Notes: a model not told the origin generated them from the letters alone. Shown: positions 42,901 through 56,100, counted from the first letter of the stretch. The stretch is DNA of 64,000 nucleotides from Diplosphaera chodatii (GCA_032358165.1 JAALGY010000015.1:1860001-1924000), one strand, 5' to 3'. Program-made: numbers and translations.

Positions 42901-45215
42901 CCTGCAGGCCGCGCAAGAGTCTTCATGACATGACTGATAGGTGCATGGCAGACTGAGGGGTGCACTGTGCCGGCTGTTGATCTGAAGGCAGCTGTCCAAA
43001 TGCAATACAGGGCGCTCGGCAGCCCGGTGAGCATTTCTGTGGGGCCAAACGACACGTCTAGCGGGAAGCACTTCCCGCACTTCCCGCGCGCCTGTGTGAG
43101 GCTGCATAGCTGCATAGCAGATGATGCTATTGACGCACCTCGGCAGAAGAATCGACCTTCGGCTTCCCCGCCAGGCGGAACAGCAGCGGCGTGGAGTCGT
43201 TCAGCACGCTTGGCCGCTGCGCTGCACAGTCCAGCAGCAGGACCAGTGACAGGCACCGCCGTAGCACCAGCTGCTGCAGCGCACCCTGCAGTCAGCAGGT
43301 CCTCTGGCGTCGGCAACTGTGGCTGGTGTTACACCACCAATGGTTCACCTGCGAGTGACCCTGTAGCAATTCTGGTTTTCTAGTGAAGGCCGACGCCGCG
43401 GCGCACCCCATACTGCTTGTCGAACAGCCCCTGTCCGCCGCGTGAGCGTGAGTGCTGTGCTGCCAATGCTGGGTCCTTGAAGAAGCACTCCTTCATGAAC
43501 AGGGTCAGGTCCTTCTCCAAGTCGCCTGTGTCGAGCATGTCGAGTGATGTGAGGAAGCACAGTCTTCGGTACTGCATCATGAGCATTATGTCACACATCC
43601 TAGAGTGTCGAATTTCTTAAAATTTGGCATGGTTGAGCTCCTCCCATGTCACATGGAGCACCTGTTGTGGTAGGCACCTTGGCACCCACAATGGTCTGAA
43701 CTGCCAGGCGCAGCCAGTGCATGTGGTAGCTGCCGAGCGCCTGCATTGCCCGCTCCCTGAACCTCACATCGCTCAGCGCATCGTCCTGTAGATGAGCCAA
43801 CATCATTTGGCAGGCAGCCACAGCATCTTCACTTGAGCCATCACAACCCTGATTGTCGTATTAATGAGCATGGCACAGTTTCGCATATTCATTGCTGTCG
43901 CTGTGACCCACCGCAAGGCTGAGGTGGCCGTCCTTGATGCGGCGCTCAACAGCTGTCATGGCCGCGATGAAAGCCTTGTCCTGAGAGAAGATGCGCCAGA
44001 GGGCGAGGCTGGCTGCTACCTGCAACACCTCACTGTGCGCTATAAACTCAGAGCCACACGGCACACTTTGTTACTTTCCCAAGGCGCGGTTGCACACACA
44101 TCAGCGTCGACCCCTACCTCAGTAGAGGTGCTCATGCCAACAGCCTCACGGGCGACGGCTGTAGCATGCACTGGCATCAGCACACGGTTCAGCCATGCTG
44201 TGAATGCCACCTCCTGCTTCTGCATCCACAGCCTGCGGGACAGCAAGGAAACCATGCTCTTGTTGGCATCATCCCCATTCCCAGCACTTTATCACTGCTG
44301 ACCCCAACTGAGGGCACGGTTCAGTCAGAGCAGCGTTGTATGGAGGCAGAAACACACTCACTGGCTGTGGTAGGCGGTGACGCTGAGCTGCGAGCGGCTG
44401 GGCAGAGCAGCGGGGGTGATGATGGGAACAGCGGCAAATGAGACCCGCCGGCCCAGTGTCGTGCGCAGCAGCGCAGGCGAGGGCGGTGGCCGGGTGGCAA
44501 GCCTGCGCCGCCGCCGCACCGTGACCCTGCTGACATCTGGGGCAGCAGCCACCGCAGGCGCAGCTGATGGTGCTGGTGCTGCTTCTGAGGCCGCTGCTTT
44601 GGCCGCTGTTCCTGCAGGGCTGCGCTGCGGCGAGTCTGCTGCATCTGGTTGGTCGATCTGCTCCACAGGGCTGACCACCAGGCCGCTGCTAGCCTGCGGG
44701 CCTTGTGGCAACTGTGCATCCGCCTCCTGCAGCACCAGCAGCGGCACCACAGGAGGCGTGGGCACTCCGTCGACGTTCTGCCGCTTCGTGGGCTGCTCCT
44801 CAGGCACGCTGAAGCGCACCAGCGGGCTGAGCGGAACTCGATCATGCTGCACCCTCGCAGGCGGCCCACTGATCAGCGCACGGCCACGCTTGAGGCTGAG
44901 ACGGCTGCCTCGCTGTCGACTCGGACTTGCATCGGATGTTCCGCCCATTCTACTGCTGCGGCCGTGCGCAGCCTGCTGTTTGGCGGGGCTTCCCTGCTGT
45001 GACGAGGTTGGATCATCATTCTCGTCTTGAGTGGCCTGCTCAGCGGGCGAGCCTCCTAGGTGCAGGCGGCGCACGCAAGGGTCGCGAGCAGCACGCTGCG
45101 ACTTCGCCCAGCACAAGCCTGCCTTGTCGCTGGGGCTCGACTGCAGAGGACTGTCTGACAGGCCGCGCTTGCCACCACCCAGCTCCCACACCCGCTTATC
45201 GACCAGCGGCATCAT
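33904..45215 (-). CDS. ASPM: ASPM, abnormal spindle protein with CH domains and IQ array
   Basis: ASPM binds spindle poles and microtubule minus ends and, through IQ motifs, calmodulin. The first exon (45215 to about 44360) encodes about 285 low-complexity residues rich in Ser/Pro/basic clusters; I see no ASH domain in it. Then come the ASPM hallmark WMQKQEVAFTAWLNRVLMPV; the first calponin-homology region (LCFLTSLDMLDTGDLEKDLT, HVQSRLHEFDFAVRSLAADL, GDGLRLCKLAEKLTG); ITNGNQAATLALLWAIAINF; and a second CH-type block (VKRNFELAQAKAAELGPLPE). About 40 IQ-like motifs follow. The end is a helical repeat region (TEACKQLSRCVSATAGCVSI; VAGVAERLVAHTSLAQ), as in the ARM-type tail of ASPM, and a last exon stopping at 33904 (DLSNYPSTVRASRHKARR). 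Human ASPM has a larger IQ array. Divergent from WDR48. Confidence 0.9.
35930..40610 (-). repeat. IQ-motif tandem array of ASPM
   Basis: By eye about 40 units of roughly 20-25 residues with the core I/L/V-Q-A-A-W-R-G-x3-R-R, for example VQAAWRGRAARL, LQAAWRGCLARR and IQAAWRGARQRR. Many exons hold two to nine units and end in ...CAG at the codon border. At DNA level the units recur as a GC-rich direct repeat, which creates long meaningless open frames on the other strand. Confidence 0.9.
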
Positions 45216-45975
45216 GCCGATGGTGAGCAGATACCTACAGCTGCAGTTGGATGGCGAGCTGCTGGACCCCGCCCCTCACATCCGCTCCGCAATACTGTGC
45301 ACCGTCTGAGCTATGAACGGCGATGTCAGCCAACATCAGGCACGCCACATGCGCAACACTCCTGTCAATTGCCAGATCAAGGCTACAGACTTTGCTGACA
45401 CTGTCAGGCTGCAAGCCAACTGGCCAAAACGAAACGCACCCTCTGTCAGAGCGCAAGCTTGGGAGCATCTGTCGGAGTTGGGATTTGAATAAGAGCAGGG
45501 CTTATTTTACACATGCCTTCATTTAGCCGTTCACACTCGCACTTTAGGCATTCCTGCACCAGATCATGCCCAGCATATGCATGTCAGAGTGATTCACAGC
45601 TAACAACCTGCATTGTTAGCTGGCGCGATATGGTGTCCACAACCTCGGGCTGGAGTGATGTCTTCGCCATCGAAGTGAAAGGCATCAGCATGACGCTAGT
45701 TTGCCACATCTGATAGCACCTGATATACAAGAAGTTTGTGGTCCGGTGAATATCGGGGCAGTTGAGAGTAGTAACGACGTTCGCAGTATGGCAACCCTAT
45801 CAGCGCATGCGCTGGTGCCTGCAGCTGCTGAAACTGCGGCCTGGCGGTTGAGCTGGACAGCATGAGGATGATTTCATGCTGATCACTGCGGGCTGCAGCA
45901 GCTTTGCAGTGCGTGAACGGTAGTTTGGTGGGCCAGCTTCGCCAGAGACACCCTGAGACCGGTGCCGCTGCGGCC
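45216..45975. other. Divergent intergenic region, ASPM / WDR48
   Basis: About 760 bases between diverging start codons. It must hold both promoters and 5' UTRs. Less GC-rich than coding DNA; no family-supported frame. Confidence 0.5.
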
Positions 45976-48900
45976 ATGTATGGATCGCTGGGGTCTAGTG
46001 GTCCTCCCAGCCGACCGAGGCAGAGGAAAGAGCGCAAAGTGTCGGTGATCTTCCGGTCGACAGAAGGCGGTCAGGTGTGCATGGCATCTGCTGCTGCACC
46101 TGGCGACGCCATGCACATCTTTGCATCTGGCGGCAAGATGTCTTGCATTGGCCTCAGCAACATGTCGTGCTCGATGTGGGCGTCGAAAGCTGTTCGATCC
46201 TTGCAGCACTCTGGCGCCCTAACATCCCTGGCGCTGTCAGAAACTGGAGACCACATCTTCACTGCATCACGAGACTTCAACGTCAAGAGGTGCCCTGATA
46301 TGCTAACAGCTGCACATGGATGTTGTTGCAGACTGATGCACTGCACAGGATGCGTACAATGACAGTGCCTGGTAATCATGCTGTTACGCGGAACACGTAC
46401 TTCTGGCACGCCGATGTCACTGCCTGCAGGTGGACCTTGAGCAATGGAGAATTGAGACCAGAGGCCACGTTTGAGGGACACACCGACTGGGTCAATGATG
46501 TGACTTTGGTGGGGAGCAATGTGCTAGCATCAGCCTCAGCAGACCATGCCGTGCGCCTGTGGAAGCCAAATTCACTTGGCGAGGTGCGCAGCAACAGAAC
46601 CCACTGATTCGCTTGGCGGACAAGCATACTTCATGCTGCATAGCATCAAGCTGCTGTTGCATACCGTAGCCGTACCCTGCAGCCACTGGCGCAGGCGTCC
46701 TTTGTCATGCTGGAGCACACAGACCATGTCATGGCGCTGGCAGCTGCGCCTTTGGCGGGTCTGCTTGCATCTGGGGGCCTGTCCTCGCAGCTGATGCTGT
46801 GGGACATCCCAACGGCAACGCAGCTGACACCACCTGCGGTGCGCACTGATGTTGCCATACTGACCACGCTTTGCTTGCGATTATGCGCTTGCGGCATGGA
46901 TGTCACCCAACAGTGCTGTCAGGTTGTTGAGGTTGCGCTCCGATGTGCATTCACAGGCATATCATCCTATCGAGGCGCCAGGGCTGAAGGATTCTGTGTA
47001 CTCTGTCGCAATCAATGCCGATGGAAGCCGGGTTGCGAGCGGATCACCTGAAGGCTTTGTGCGCATCAGCGACCCCCGCGAAGGCGTGAAGGTCATGAAG
47101 CTGCGCGGCCACACCGCCAACATCAGGTGCAGTGAGGTCGTAGGAAGCCCGAGCTGCTGCCAGCTTGCAGGCACGGATTGTGGTACGTGCGCGTGAAGCG
47201 CTGGCACTGGACTCCGTACCAACTCACGGGGCTGCTGCAGGCTCCCACACTTGTCGAGCTCGTTGTGCGCAGGGCACTAGCACTCAACGAGGCAGGCACG
47301 CTGTGCGTGTCAGGGTCAACAGACCACACCATCAGGGTGTGGGACGTGGGCCAGCAGCGCTGCGTGTCCACATTGGCCGTCCATGAGGACAGCGTCTGGG
47401 CGCTGGCCATGGACGCGGCATTCAGCACAGTCACCAGCGGCGGGCGAGATGGCTGCGTCTACAGGTGCACCTGCAGAGGGACAAGCGTTCTCTGTCCAAG
47501 CAGCAGTGGGCAAATGACAGCAAGCAGAAAGATGAAATCCACTTGCTGCAGACCCAACATGATCACATCTGGTTTCACAGGACGAATGTGGCGCAGCGTA
47601 CCAGCGAGTTACTGGCTCGTGATCTGGGGCCAGTCCGGCAACTCGCGATATCGCAGACAGGCCAGCTCTGGTCCGCCAGTGAGGGTGTTGGCCTGGCCGC
47701 TTGGCCGCCGGTTGGACGCGGCAGCGTCTCACCAGCTGGCAGGTCAGAGCTTGATGCTGCTGTCAAGATGTTGCCTCTCGAGGGGACGAGTTTCCTGACC
47801 ATGTCTGGCACGGTCAAGGTGCCTCCAGATAGCACTCTATGCCAAGAACCCCACTGTGCGCTGGTTGCTAGTTGGCAGGTCACCAGCAGTGCGGCCTCGG
47901 CAAGGCAGCGGGGCGAGCAGCCCCGAAACCGCCCGCAGTCCAGTGCGTCCCAGCCCGGGCGGCGCGCGGCCTGTGCCCGGCCGCGGCAGCAGTGATGGTA
48001 CGTCTGCGGGAGCAGCAAGCCCGCGGCGGCGGGTGCCCGGCACGGCCATGCCGGTCACGCATGGCAGCCCCACCCAGCCGATGGCGTCCCTCAGGTCAGT
48101 GCTCCTGCTGGTCAACATACACACTCAAGACAGAAGCAGTGCGTCCTTTGCAGTGACAGGAGGCTCCGTTGTGTCTGGACACCGTGGCCTTTGCATGGAT
48201 GTCATGGCCCTTTCACAGGAGATGCACAAGGCTGTGCAGCTTCTGCAGGGTGGGGCAGCCGCCAGACAGTGATGCGCAGCTGGCCAAAGCCAACCCGCCG
48301 CAGCAGCTGCACACACCCAGCAGCGCTGGTGCGGCCGGCAGCAGCTTCATCGCCGCAGCATCGCCGGCCATGCGCACCCGGCAGGTCAGCCTTGCATGCA
48401 GTTGAGTGCTCAGCGATCCTGTGGGTGCTGAAGGCAGCTTTTCGCTAAATCGGAGGGTTTTCACGCCACAGCGTGTGAGATTTTTTGTTGCTTTGCTAGG
48501 CAGCAGAGCTCAGTCCGCCTGTGCCGCTGTTCCGCCAGCCGGTGTGTGCGGCGCGGCCAGCAGCAGCTCTGCGCGAGGCGGCAGTGCTATTTGACCAGCG
48601 GCACATCGCAACTCGCGATGCCAATGGCAAAGTGGCACTGTGGGACGTCACGACTGGGTGTGCAGTGCTGAGGCCTTCAGGCGGCGGGAGTGCACCTAGT
48701 GTGTCGTTCCTGTATGGCGACGCTGACACTTTTTGTCGATTGTGCACATCAGACAACATGTGCGCGTCTGCAGGTCCGTGCTTCAGTATCGGGGCCGAGG
48801 GGAGCTGGCAGATGTGCTACGCGAGACCTTCGAACCAGTGGTTGTCACACCATGGTTCACAGTCGATGTCAGCTCAGGTGCAGGCGCTACATGAGTAATG

Positions 48901-50711
48901 TAAAGTCATGTGTAGAATGTTGATCTAGTAACAGCGCCGTGTAGCACAACCTCTGACAGTCCTGCTATTCATCAACAGTATATGCTGTGGCATTGCAGGC
49001 AAGCTCAGCATCACGATGGACCCCACGCAGAGCTCGACCTTTGCAGCTGAGGTGATATTGTCGGAAAAGCTGCACTGCAGCACAGCAAATGCGGTGCAGG
49101 AGGATCTGACATGCAGGAGTCTTGACCACGATGGAGTGTGCAAGCAGTGCAGCTGGCCCAATGCAAGCCTTTGTTGTGATGCAGGTGTACGCTGTCGAGC
49201 TGGGCCACACTGACGCCCCAGACGATCAGCGTCTCGGGTTTGCGGAGCAGATGGTGAAGGGCCTCTTCTGGCACTGGGCACAGAAGTCCCAGCACGCCGC
49301 CCCCGACAGCCGCCCGGTCCTTGATCCACACAGGTGCTGCACAGGCAGTACAGTTCGGTAGGAGCAAGCTGCAAAGGCAGCAGGCGACAGAACAACACAT
49401 CACATGTGTCTGCAGAGGCTGCCAGCATCTGCAAGGATTGATTGAGCACATCTGGCAGCGCTGCCACATGCTGAAGCTTTTGCCCTGTAGACAGCCAACG
49501 CGGGGCCGGGCTCCGTTTGAGTTCTGGGAAGGCAGCTGCCAGCCGCTGGTCGCATCCACAGACATCAATGGCAAACCTTGGCGGTGAGCTGACTCCGAGT
49601 CCCGGTGCTTGCCTTCTAGTTGAGGCGTCCTCACCCCAACCCACTGGGCCGCTTGGCAAGGTGCATATGTTGCTGGGTACTCATGTTATCGGAGTGCCAG
49701 CTGCCCTGTGCACCATCAGCAACTTGGATCTCCTGCGTGGCGCAGGCGGCTTGCAGGGGCGTTCTATGGCACTGAGGAGCCGTCGGAGATGATACCAGGG
49801 TGGGTGGTGGAGGCAGTGGTGCGCGGTCGGCTCCCCAGCAAGCCAGACGACAAGTGCGCCTTCGTCCTGCAGCCAGCCGAGGTGGGATTTTCGGTGGGCT
49901 GCGGTAGAACTTCCACTGTGCCACAGGGGCCGAATGATGGCACCCATCATATGTTGCCTGACAGTGGGACGTGGTTTTACAGCTTAATGTGCTGGTGGGC
50001 TCAGCTAGCGTGACATCAAGATGTTGTGCTCCTGCTCAGGGGTCTGGCTTGCCACCGCTGGCACAAGCGCGGCTCAATGCGCCTGCCATCATGCGATGTC
50101 AGAAGGTTGCACCGTACACCCAGGTGAGGGACGGCTGGCAGTGTGCATTGAGCGCGAAATGTCCACTCTCGCTGCCTGGCAAACAGGCAGTTGTCGCAGT
50201 TTCCCTGAAAGGCAGCCAGCAGTTGATGCAGTGGTTGTTGCCGGCCCTGGTTGCATAACGGACATACATTTGCGGCTTCTCACGACCTCTGTCAGCTGTG
50301 CAGACAAAACTAGAGGATGCTGGTGTGACGCTGCAGCCTGCAATGCCTGTCTACCTGAACAAGGCACTGCAGCAGCAGTTTGCAGCAGTGCAGCCTGCGG
50401 CAGGCGCCCAAACCCTGGAGCTCACCTGCCTCGGGCAGGTACACGTCATACTGGGGACATAATGGACATGAGAGGCGTGAACACACATATGGCCAGCTAC
50501 ATGATGTAACACCTGCATCCTCAACTGTATGAGGCGTAGCAGAATGAAGCAGAGGGGTATGCTCGTGCATTTGCAGGCTGTGCCATGGGAGCTGTCGCTG
50601 GCAGCCCTGAAGAAGTTTATCTGGCGGCGCAAGGATGATATCATTGTCGAGTATCGGATTTTGGACCCAGCCAACCCCGCACCCCTGCCCAGTATTGAGC
50701 AGCAGCTGTAA
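45976..50711 (+). CDS. WDR48: WDR48 / UAF1, WD40 activator of USP1-type deubiquitinases
   Basis: UAF1 is the WD40 cofactor that activates USP1, USP12 and USP46, linking ubiquitin removal to DNA-damage tolerance. The start MYGSLGSSGPPSRPRQRKER runs into VSVIFRS, then WD repeats across separate exons: HSGALTSLALSETGDHIFTA; FEGHTDWVNDVTLVGSNVLA; LEHTDHVMALAAAPLAGLLA; the diagnostic LKDSVYSVAINADGSRVASG with VKVMKLRGHTANIR; TLCVSGSTDHTIRVWDVGQQ with RCVSTLAVHEDSVWALAMD; and FSTVTSGGRDGCVYR. A Pro/Ala-rich region follows, then DERHIATRD-type WD residues (HIATRDANGKVALWDVTTG) and the C-terminal DUF3337 ubiquitin-like part ending LSLAALKKFIWRRKDDIIVE-YR-ILDP and stop at 50711. The C-terminal match to the SLD region of UAF1 supports orthology. 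Exons near 47900-48500 are only roughly placed. Confidence 0.88.
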
Positions 50712-51081
50712 TACTATTAGCATGTTTGACCCGGATCCAGTCTCAGGCAGGCAGCTTTGCACTGCAAGTGCGGCATGATGTCTGATTGTAGTGATGTTAC
50801 ATGGCGCCTTGCTTGTACATGTGTGACTCCTGCACATGCCTGCAAATGGCAATCAGCCCGCTGGTTTCACAACTCTGAACCAAACAAATGCACAGTGTAA
50901 TAGCTTGCTGGCAGTGCAGTTCAGTTTATAACTCTTCCCTCGGCTCCTCTGTGCAGAAGCTAAATTGCTGACGTAAGCCAATCGCAAGAACAAGGTTGAC
51001 AGTACATGCTGTCTTTTATGCCGGGCCGCACACAGGACTGGGTAAATGCTGCTCAGAGGCAGGCGCCCCATGGTGTGGGCC
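50712..51081. other. Convergent intergenic region, WDR48 / phosphatase
   Basis: About 370 bases between facing stop codons, with no recognisable gene. Confidence 0.5.
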
Positions 51082-52920
51082 TCAACTGCGGGCCGAGATA
51101 AATGACCGGACAAATGCCTTCTGCTCAGGCGTCTCGGGAGACAGCCTCCCTGCACGACAGCAAAACAGCCTGGACACTTGCAGTGCAGCCATGATATCAC
51201 GGCAGTGGTTGACACACAGCTGGAGACAGCAGCTTGCTGCATGACGACACGCCGTGACATGCGCTGACAGCACTCAAGGGTGGCGTGCCGCCTGCTCACG
51301 TTCTGTGTCGTTACGGGTGGAGTAGGCGCGCTGCACCCGCTCCAGGGCCTCCTCTGCGTCCAGGCCGAACAGCCGGTGCAGCAGCGTGGCGCCGACGGTG
51401 CCGGCGCGCCCCCGCCCGCCCCAGCAGTGCAGATATATTACCTCCCCTTCCCGCAGCCGCCGCTCTAGCTCTTCGAGTAGCGCCGCTAACCTGTGGCAGA
51501 ATGCGCTGACCCTGGTGAATGTGATGGTGCGTCGTCAACCGCCTCCAGTGTCAGCCTGAGCACACGAGCATCTGCCAATGAGGGGTGTGACCAGGCAGCA
51601 CCTCTCTGGGGTGGGGATATCCAGGTCGGTGACGGGCTCATGCACGAACTGAAGCGGCGGCGGGGCTGGCGACGACTGGGCCGTCTGCTGCGGCTGCTGC
51701 TGCTGCTGCTGCTGCTTCTTCCGCTCTGGCAGGAACTTGTCCAGGTACTGATTGCGCAAGCCCATGACCTCCTCCTGCGCACCAGTGTAAACTTTGAGCA
51801 TGGCGCCTATTGTAGGATGCAATCCAGCGTGCTGCTGTTCGATGCCGGCGGTAGGGAGACGTGCAAGGATGCATAGCGCTCCACGCATGGCGGCACCATC
51901 GGGATAGGGCCTTCACGCGACTTGGCCATGAGGGTAGCTGTCGGTGCATATGGCAGGAACCCATTCATGCCGCCCAGTGGCATTTTGCCCTGCGGAGGCA
52001 GCTCTGCCTGCAGCCGGACGACAAAACAGGGTGCTCGCTCATGTGTATGCGATGGACCACAGCCGATCATTTGACAGCCAGTATCAAGGTACGCATAGTC
52101 TTGAGTGATCGAGCTGCCAGACACACCTGCAAGCAGACGAAGGTTGTGATGCCCGCATCAAGGATCTCCTGGAGGTGCTGCTCTGCAATCTTGCGCGACC
52201 TGCAGCAGATGTGACGATCAAGGTGATTGGGTAGATCGTGTCAACCTACGGTTCAAGCAGCTGCTATGAGTGTCGTATGTGTATGGTATGTGTGTTGTTG
52301 TCATGCATACAGATGCCTTACTTTGCGCGGCTGGGCTCGACAAATGGGTACCGCCCCAGCATGAGGCGGCCACGCAGCAGCCAGTTAGCATACCACGCAA
52401 AAGAATGCGCTACCTCGTAGTTGTCTGCAACACGGCAGTCACGATCGTTGCTAATTTGAACAGCTGCAAACACATGTGTTACCGCCCAGGTGCGCACATA
52501 CGCCACTGCCTTACCATCGAGCGGGAGGAGCTGCGGCAGGTCCGACGCGGTGACAGACTCAGCCGACGATTGCACCCGACACTGCCTATGAGCAGCATGC
52601 TGCTGCTTGGGACTGGGCTGGAATATCTGCCGCTGATGCTGCGTGAGTGAGCGCCTGCTCCATGCTATGCACTGTGCAGCTGATCCGCTGCAGCCCCTGT
52701 TTGGCGGTGCAAGCTGCATCTGATAATGTAGAACGGTTGAAACGACCGCACGTTTTGCTGGGAGCTGTGGAACGAGTGCAAGCGGCTGCAAGATGAAGTG
52801 GCGCAATGTGAAACCATCTGAACCGGAACATACAGCGCCCTGGAGCGGTGACTCATGGCTACCAACGCGTGCTGCACAGCACGCAGTGACGTCGCCGATA
52901 TATGGCGACATAGGCAACAT
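51082..52920 (-). CDS. Dual-specificity / tyrosine-phosphatase-like protein with poly-Gln insert
   Basis: A cysteine-dependent phosphatase. The catalytic P-loop HCWGGRGRAG (C-x5-R) lies at 51400-51429. Upstream in the fold are LLRGRLMLGRYP, AEQHLQEILDAGITTFVCLQ, AELPPQGKMP, and a candidate general-acid loop (FVHEPVTDLDIPTPE). Downstream are LFGLDAEEALERVQRAYSTR and the last exon, SPETPEQKAFVRSF, to the stop at 51082. This order and the HCWGGRGRAGTVG loop match a plant/algal phosphatase group related to CDKN3-type proteins; the substrate is unknown. Between the FVCLQ strand and the acid loop is an insert with LKVYTGAQEEVMGLRNQYLD and a seven-Gln run. The frame is open up to 52920, but the N-terminal 100 or so residues show no homology, so the true start may lie further in. 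Confidence 0.75.
51694..51714 (-). repeat. (CTG)7 microsatellite, poly-Gln in the phosphatase
   Basis: Seven CTG triplets on the plus strand, read as a Gln run on the minus strand inside the phosphatase insertion. Confidence 0.9.
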
Positions 52921-53124
52921 GCTGCATTTGCACAGCTTGCTGTATATCTGACGGTTAACATAGTAGCACAGTCGTGATTCGCTTTGCCCAGTTTCACCTT
53001 TGTGTCAGCAAGAGTCACTAAATACACCCAATACAATATATATCTATAGGCAAGCACTTCGCCACTACTTTGTTGTGCTTTGTCGCGGGCGCATATCGTC
53101 AATCATAAGGCAGGTGTACATCAC

Positions 53125-56100
53125 ATGAGCAAGAGTCACAGCGGGACCGCCGCCAACCAGAGTGCCGACTTGACGTGGGCGGAATGGCGTCAAGGTGTGT
53201 GCTCTGCTGTGAGCTATCACAGAGCACAAATGCACTGCCTACAAACATCATAATGTTAATACGTTACACCGCATTCGTGGCACCGGATCTGGCACGGTGC
53301 CCGTTGGCTGCGGCATGTTTGTCTCTCTGAGTCCCGTTTTTGACCTGACCGCCGCAGTGTTGAGCGTGGGCTTCACGCAGTTCACGTGAGTGTTCATTTT
53401 GTGGCATGCTTGCCGACCTCTCAGGCGCTTTGGCTTTCATTTTTGTGACCCTACCTTCATGCTGATAAACTGGATGCACCGGTTGACTGCCTCCATTCCT
53501 GGCTCCCTTCCAGTCAGGGCATGCAGCTGACGCTGCCCTTCACGATAGCGGTGTACATGGTACGGGACTGGGAGGGTCACATTAGTGAGGAACGCGTAAG
53601 CCGGCTGACAGGCCTGCTGGCGGCAGTGTACAGCTCATCCTCGTTTCTGACAGCGCTGGGATGGGGCTACCTGAGCGACCACATCGGGCGCAAGCCTGTC
53701 GTCGTCTTTGGCAACGTGGTGGGATATTTCGATATCAAGCACCAGCCTCCTGAGTTCAATACCCACATCTATCAACATTGGAAAGGGCATGAGGACATGG
53801 TCTGCCTCTGCAGGTGTGCGCCCTTGCAATCGTGGGCTTCGGCGCTGCGCCCAGCTATGGCTGGGCAGTGGTCATGCGGTGCTTGCCGGGGCTACTGAAT
53901 GGCATCACCGGCGCTCTGAAGACCATCATCGGAGAGAAATTTGATGGGGATGGGCAGGCGCGGGCACTCAGCGCCCTGAGCTGTGCTTGGGGCATTGGTG
54001 AGATGTGCTGCAACATGTGCGTGTGTGTGGCATGGGACACCTGCATTGGGCCACTGCTCATGGGGCTGGTCAGCGCTGAAAGTTTGCAAGGGCCCTGTGC
54101 AGGGACGGTCATTGGCAGCCTGCTTGGGGGGTCTCTGGCAGACCCCTGCCGTGAGGTGGGGAGCGGCATGCCGCTTTGTGGGCCTGGGGAACTGCTTGAC
54201 CGGCAGCCTTTCCTACTGCCATGTGCCGCAGTTGGAGCACTTTCTAGCTTTGCGGCAGTTGTCAGGTGAGTGTCTGTGGCTGGTGCAGAGTCGTGATGCT
54301 GTCATGATGTGTGCTGACTTGCTGCTTGCGATCGAGTCACATCTCCCATCTGATGTATCTTGTGTTGGACACGCAGCATCACTGTGATGGATGAGACCCT
54401 TCAGAAGGTATGCCAACCATACTGTTTGATTGAAGTTATGGCGGCATGGCTCCGTTCCTGACTGAATCAAGGGCAACTCTCACCGTCTCTGAGCTGTGCA
54501 TTCGGTTCATTGCATACAGGGTGATGTAAAGTACAGCAAAGTGACTTCGGACGAGGAGTCTGGTCAACAAGATGACAACAGCCACCAGCAGGCTGTTGCT
54601 GTGCATGTTCAGGAGCCGGCAGGCAAGGCGACATCTGCAAAAGTGATATACACCAGGCGTCAGGGTGTCAAACTCGAGTATCTGCTATGCAACCATTGAT
54701 ACTCTATTGTCATGTTGCCGCCTCGCAGACACAGAGCTGGTGCCAATATGTTGGAGCAATAAGCGCAGGCATGAGGACAGCCCACAGAACGGCCCTCGGA
54801 GTATAGGTGCAGCGCAGGCAGCAGAGCCACCATCAAAGTCTGCGGCCGTTGAGCCAGTGTCGCAGGCTGGCCTGCTGACATATGCAGTAAGTGTTGCTCC
54901 CAGCAGACATAGCAGCACTGGCCCACCCAGCCCCCCAGCTGTCTCACATGGGACAGACAGCTCCAGCCATGATGCCCAGCCACACCATCAGCAATCAAGA
55001 CAGACAGGCGGCGGCAGCTTGCCATTGACAGATGCAAGTGAACCTGGTCACGAAGGCACGCCAATGCTCTCAGCAGAGCACGAGACAGCAGATCGTACCA
55101 TTTTGCAGCAGGGAACAGAAGCGCAACAGCGGCAGCGGCAGAGCGTGTGGTACCGCAGCTGGGAGGTGCGTTGGTCATCTCCATGCAGTGGTCAACCAGC
55201 AGGTTGTCCTGTACCCCAATGAAGCAGCGTAGTTTGGCCTGCAGGTGCAATTTACTGTGCTGGGCTATGGCGCCATTGCGCTTCTCAACACCTTTCTGAA
55301 CGAGGTGACACTCGACAGTGTCGCTCACTGGCCCACTTCGCGCTTCCTCCGTCACTTCGGCATGAGCATGTGTTGACAGGCGGTGAGCGGGTTTGTCCCT
55401 TAAATCGCTGCAGCTGGTGCCGCTGTTCGCATCGGCGCCCCGGGACCGCGGTGGACTGGCGCTGAAGCCACGGCAGCTGGCTGGCCCGCTGGCCTTCTCT
55501 GGTGCTGTATTCCTCGTGTACGCGGCGGTGGGATATCCGCAGTTCCAGCGCAGAGTCGGCATTCTGGCGGCAATCCTGGTGAGTCGCAGTTGGTGCTGTT
55601 TGGATCATGTTGCACTTTTTTTCATATGCATGACATGAACACTGTTTCACGCGTGACTGTTTGGTGTGTTCAGTGGGGGCTGGTGATGCTTGTGCCGAGC
55701 ACAATGCTGATCCCGCTATCATCCCTGCCGCCCACGGGTGCTGTGCTTGCCAGCCAGGCGCTATTCTACCTGTCGCTTGCAGCCAAAAGCCTTGCTGGCA
55801 TGAACGCCTTCACCGGCTCAAGTGCGCTGTATGCTGCATTGTCAGGAATTTTGCAGTGCTTTGCCGGTGGTGTTGCGTCACTGTGGGCGGCATGTGAGTC
55901 TGACGATACAAAGTGTGTCCTCCAGTTGTGCTGGTCAACAAGTCAGCGCCGGCGGGGCAGCTGGGCGCTGTGAACGGCGCTGGGCAGATGCTGGCGTCGG
56001 CGGTGCGGGGTGCAGCACCCGCACTGTGCGGCGTGATATGGGCAGCGTCCCTCGGGCTACGGCTGCCGGGACACCAGTTCCTGCCCTTTGCGGTCGTTGG

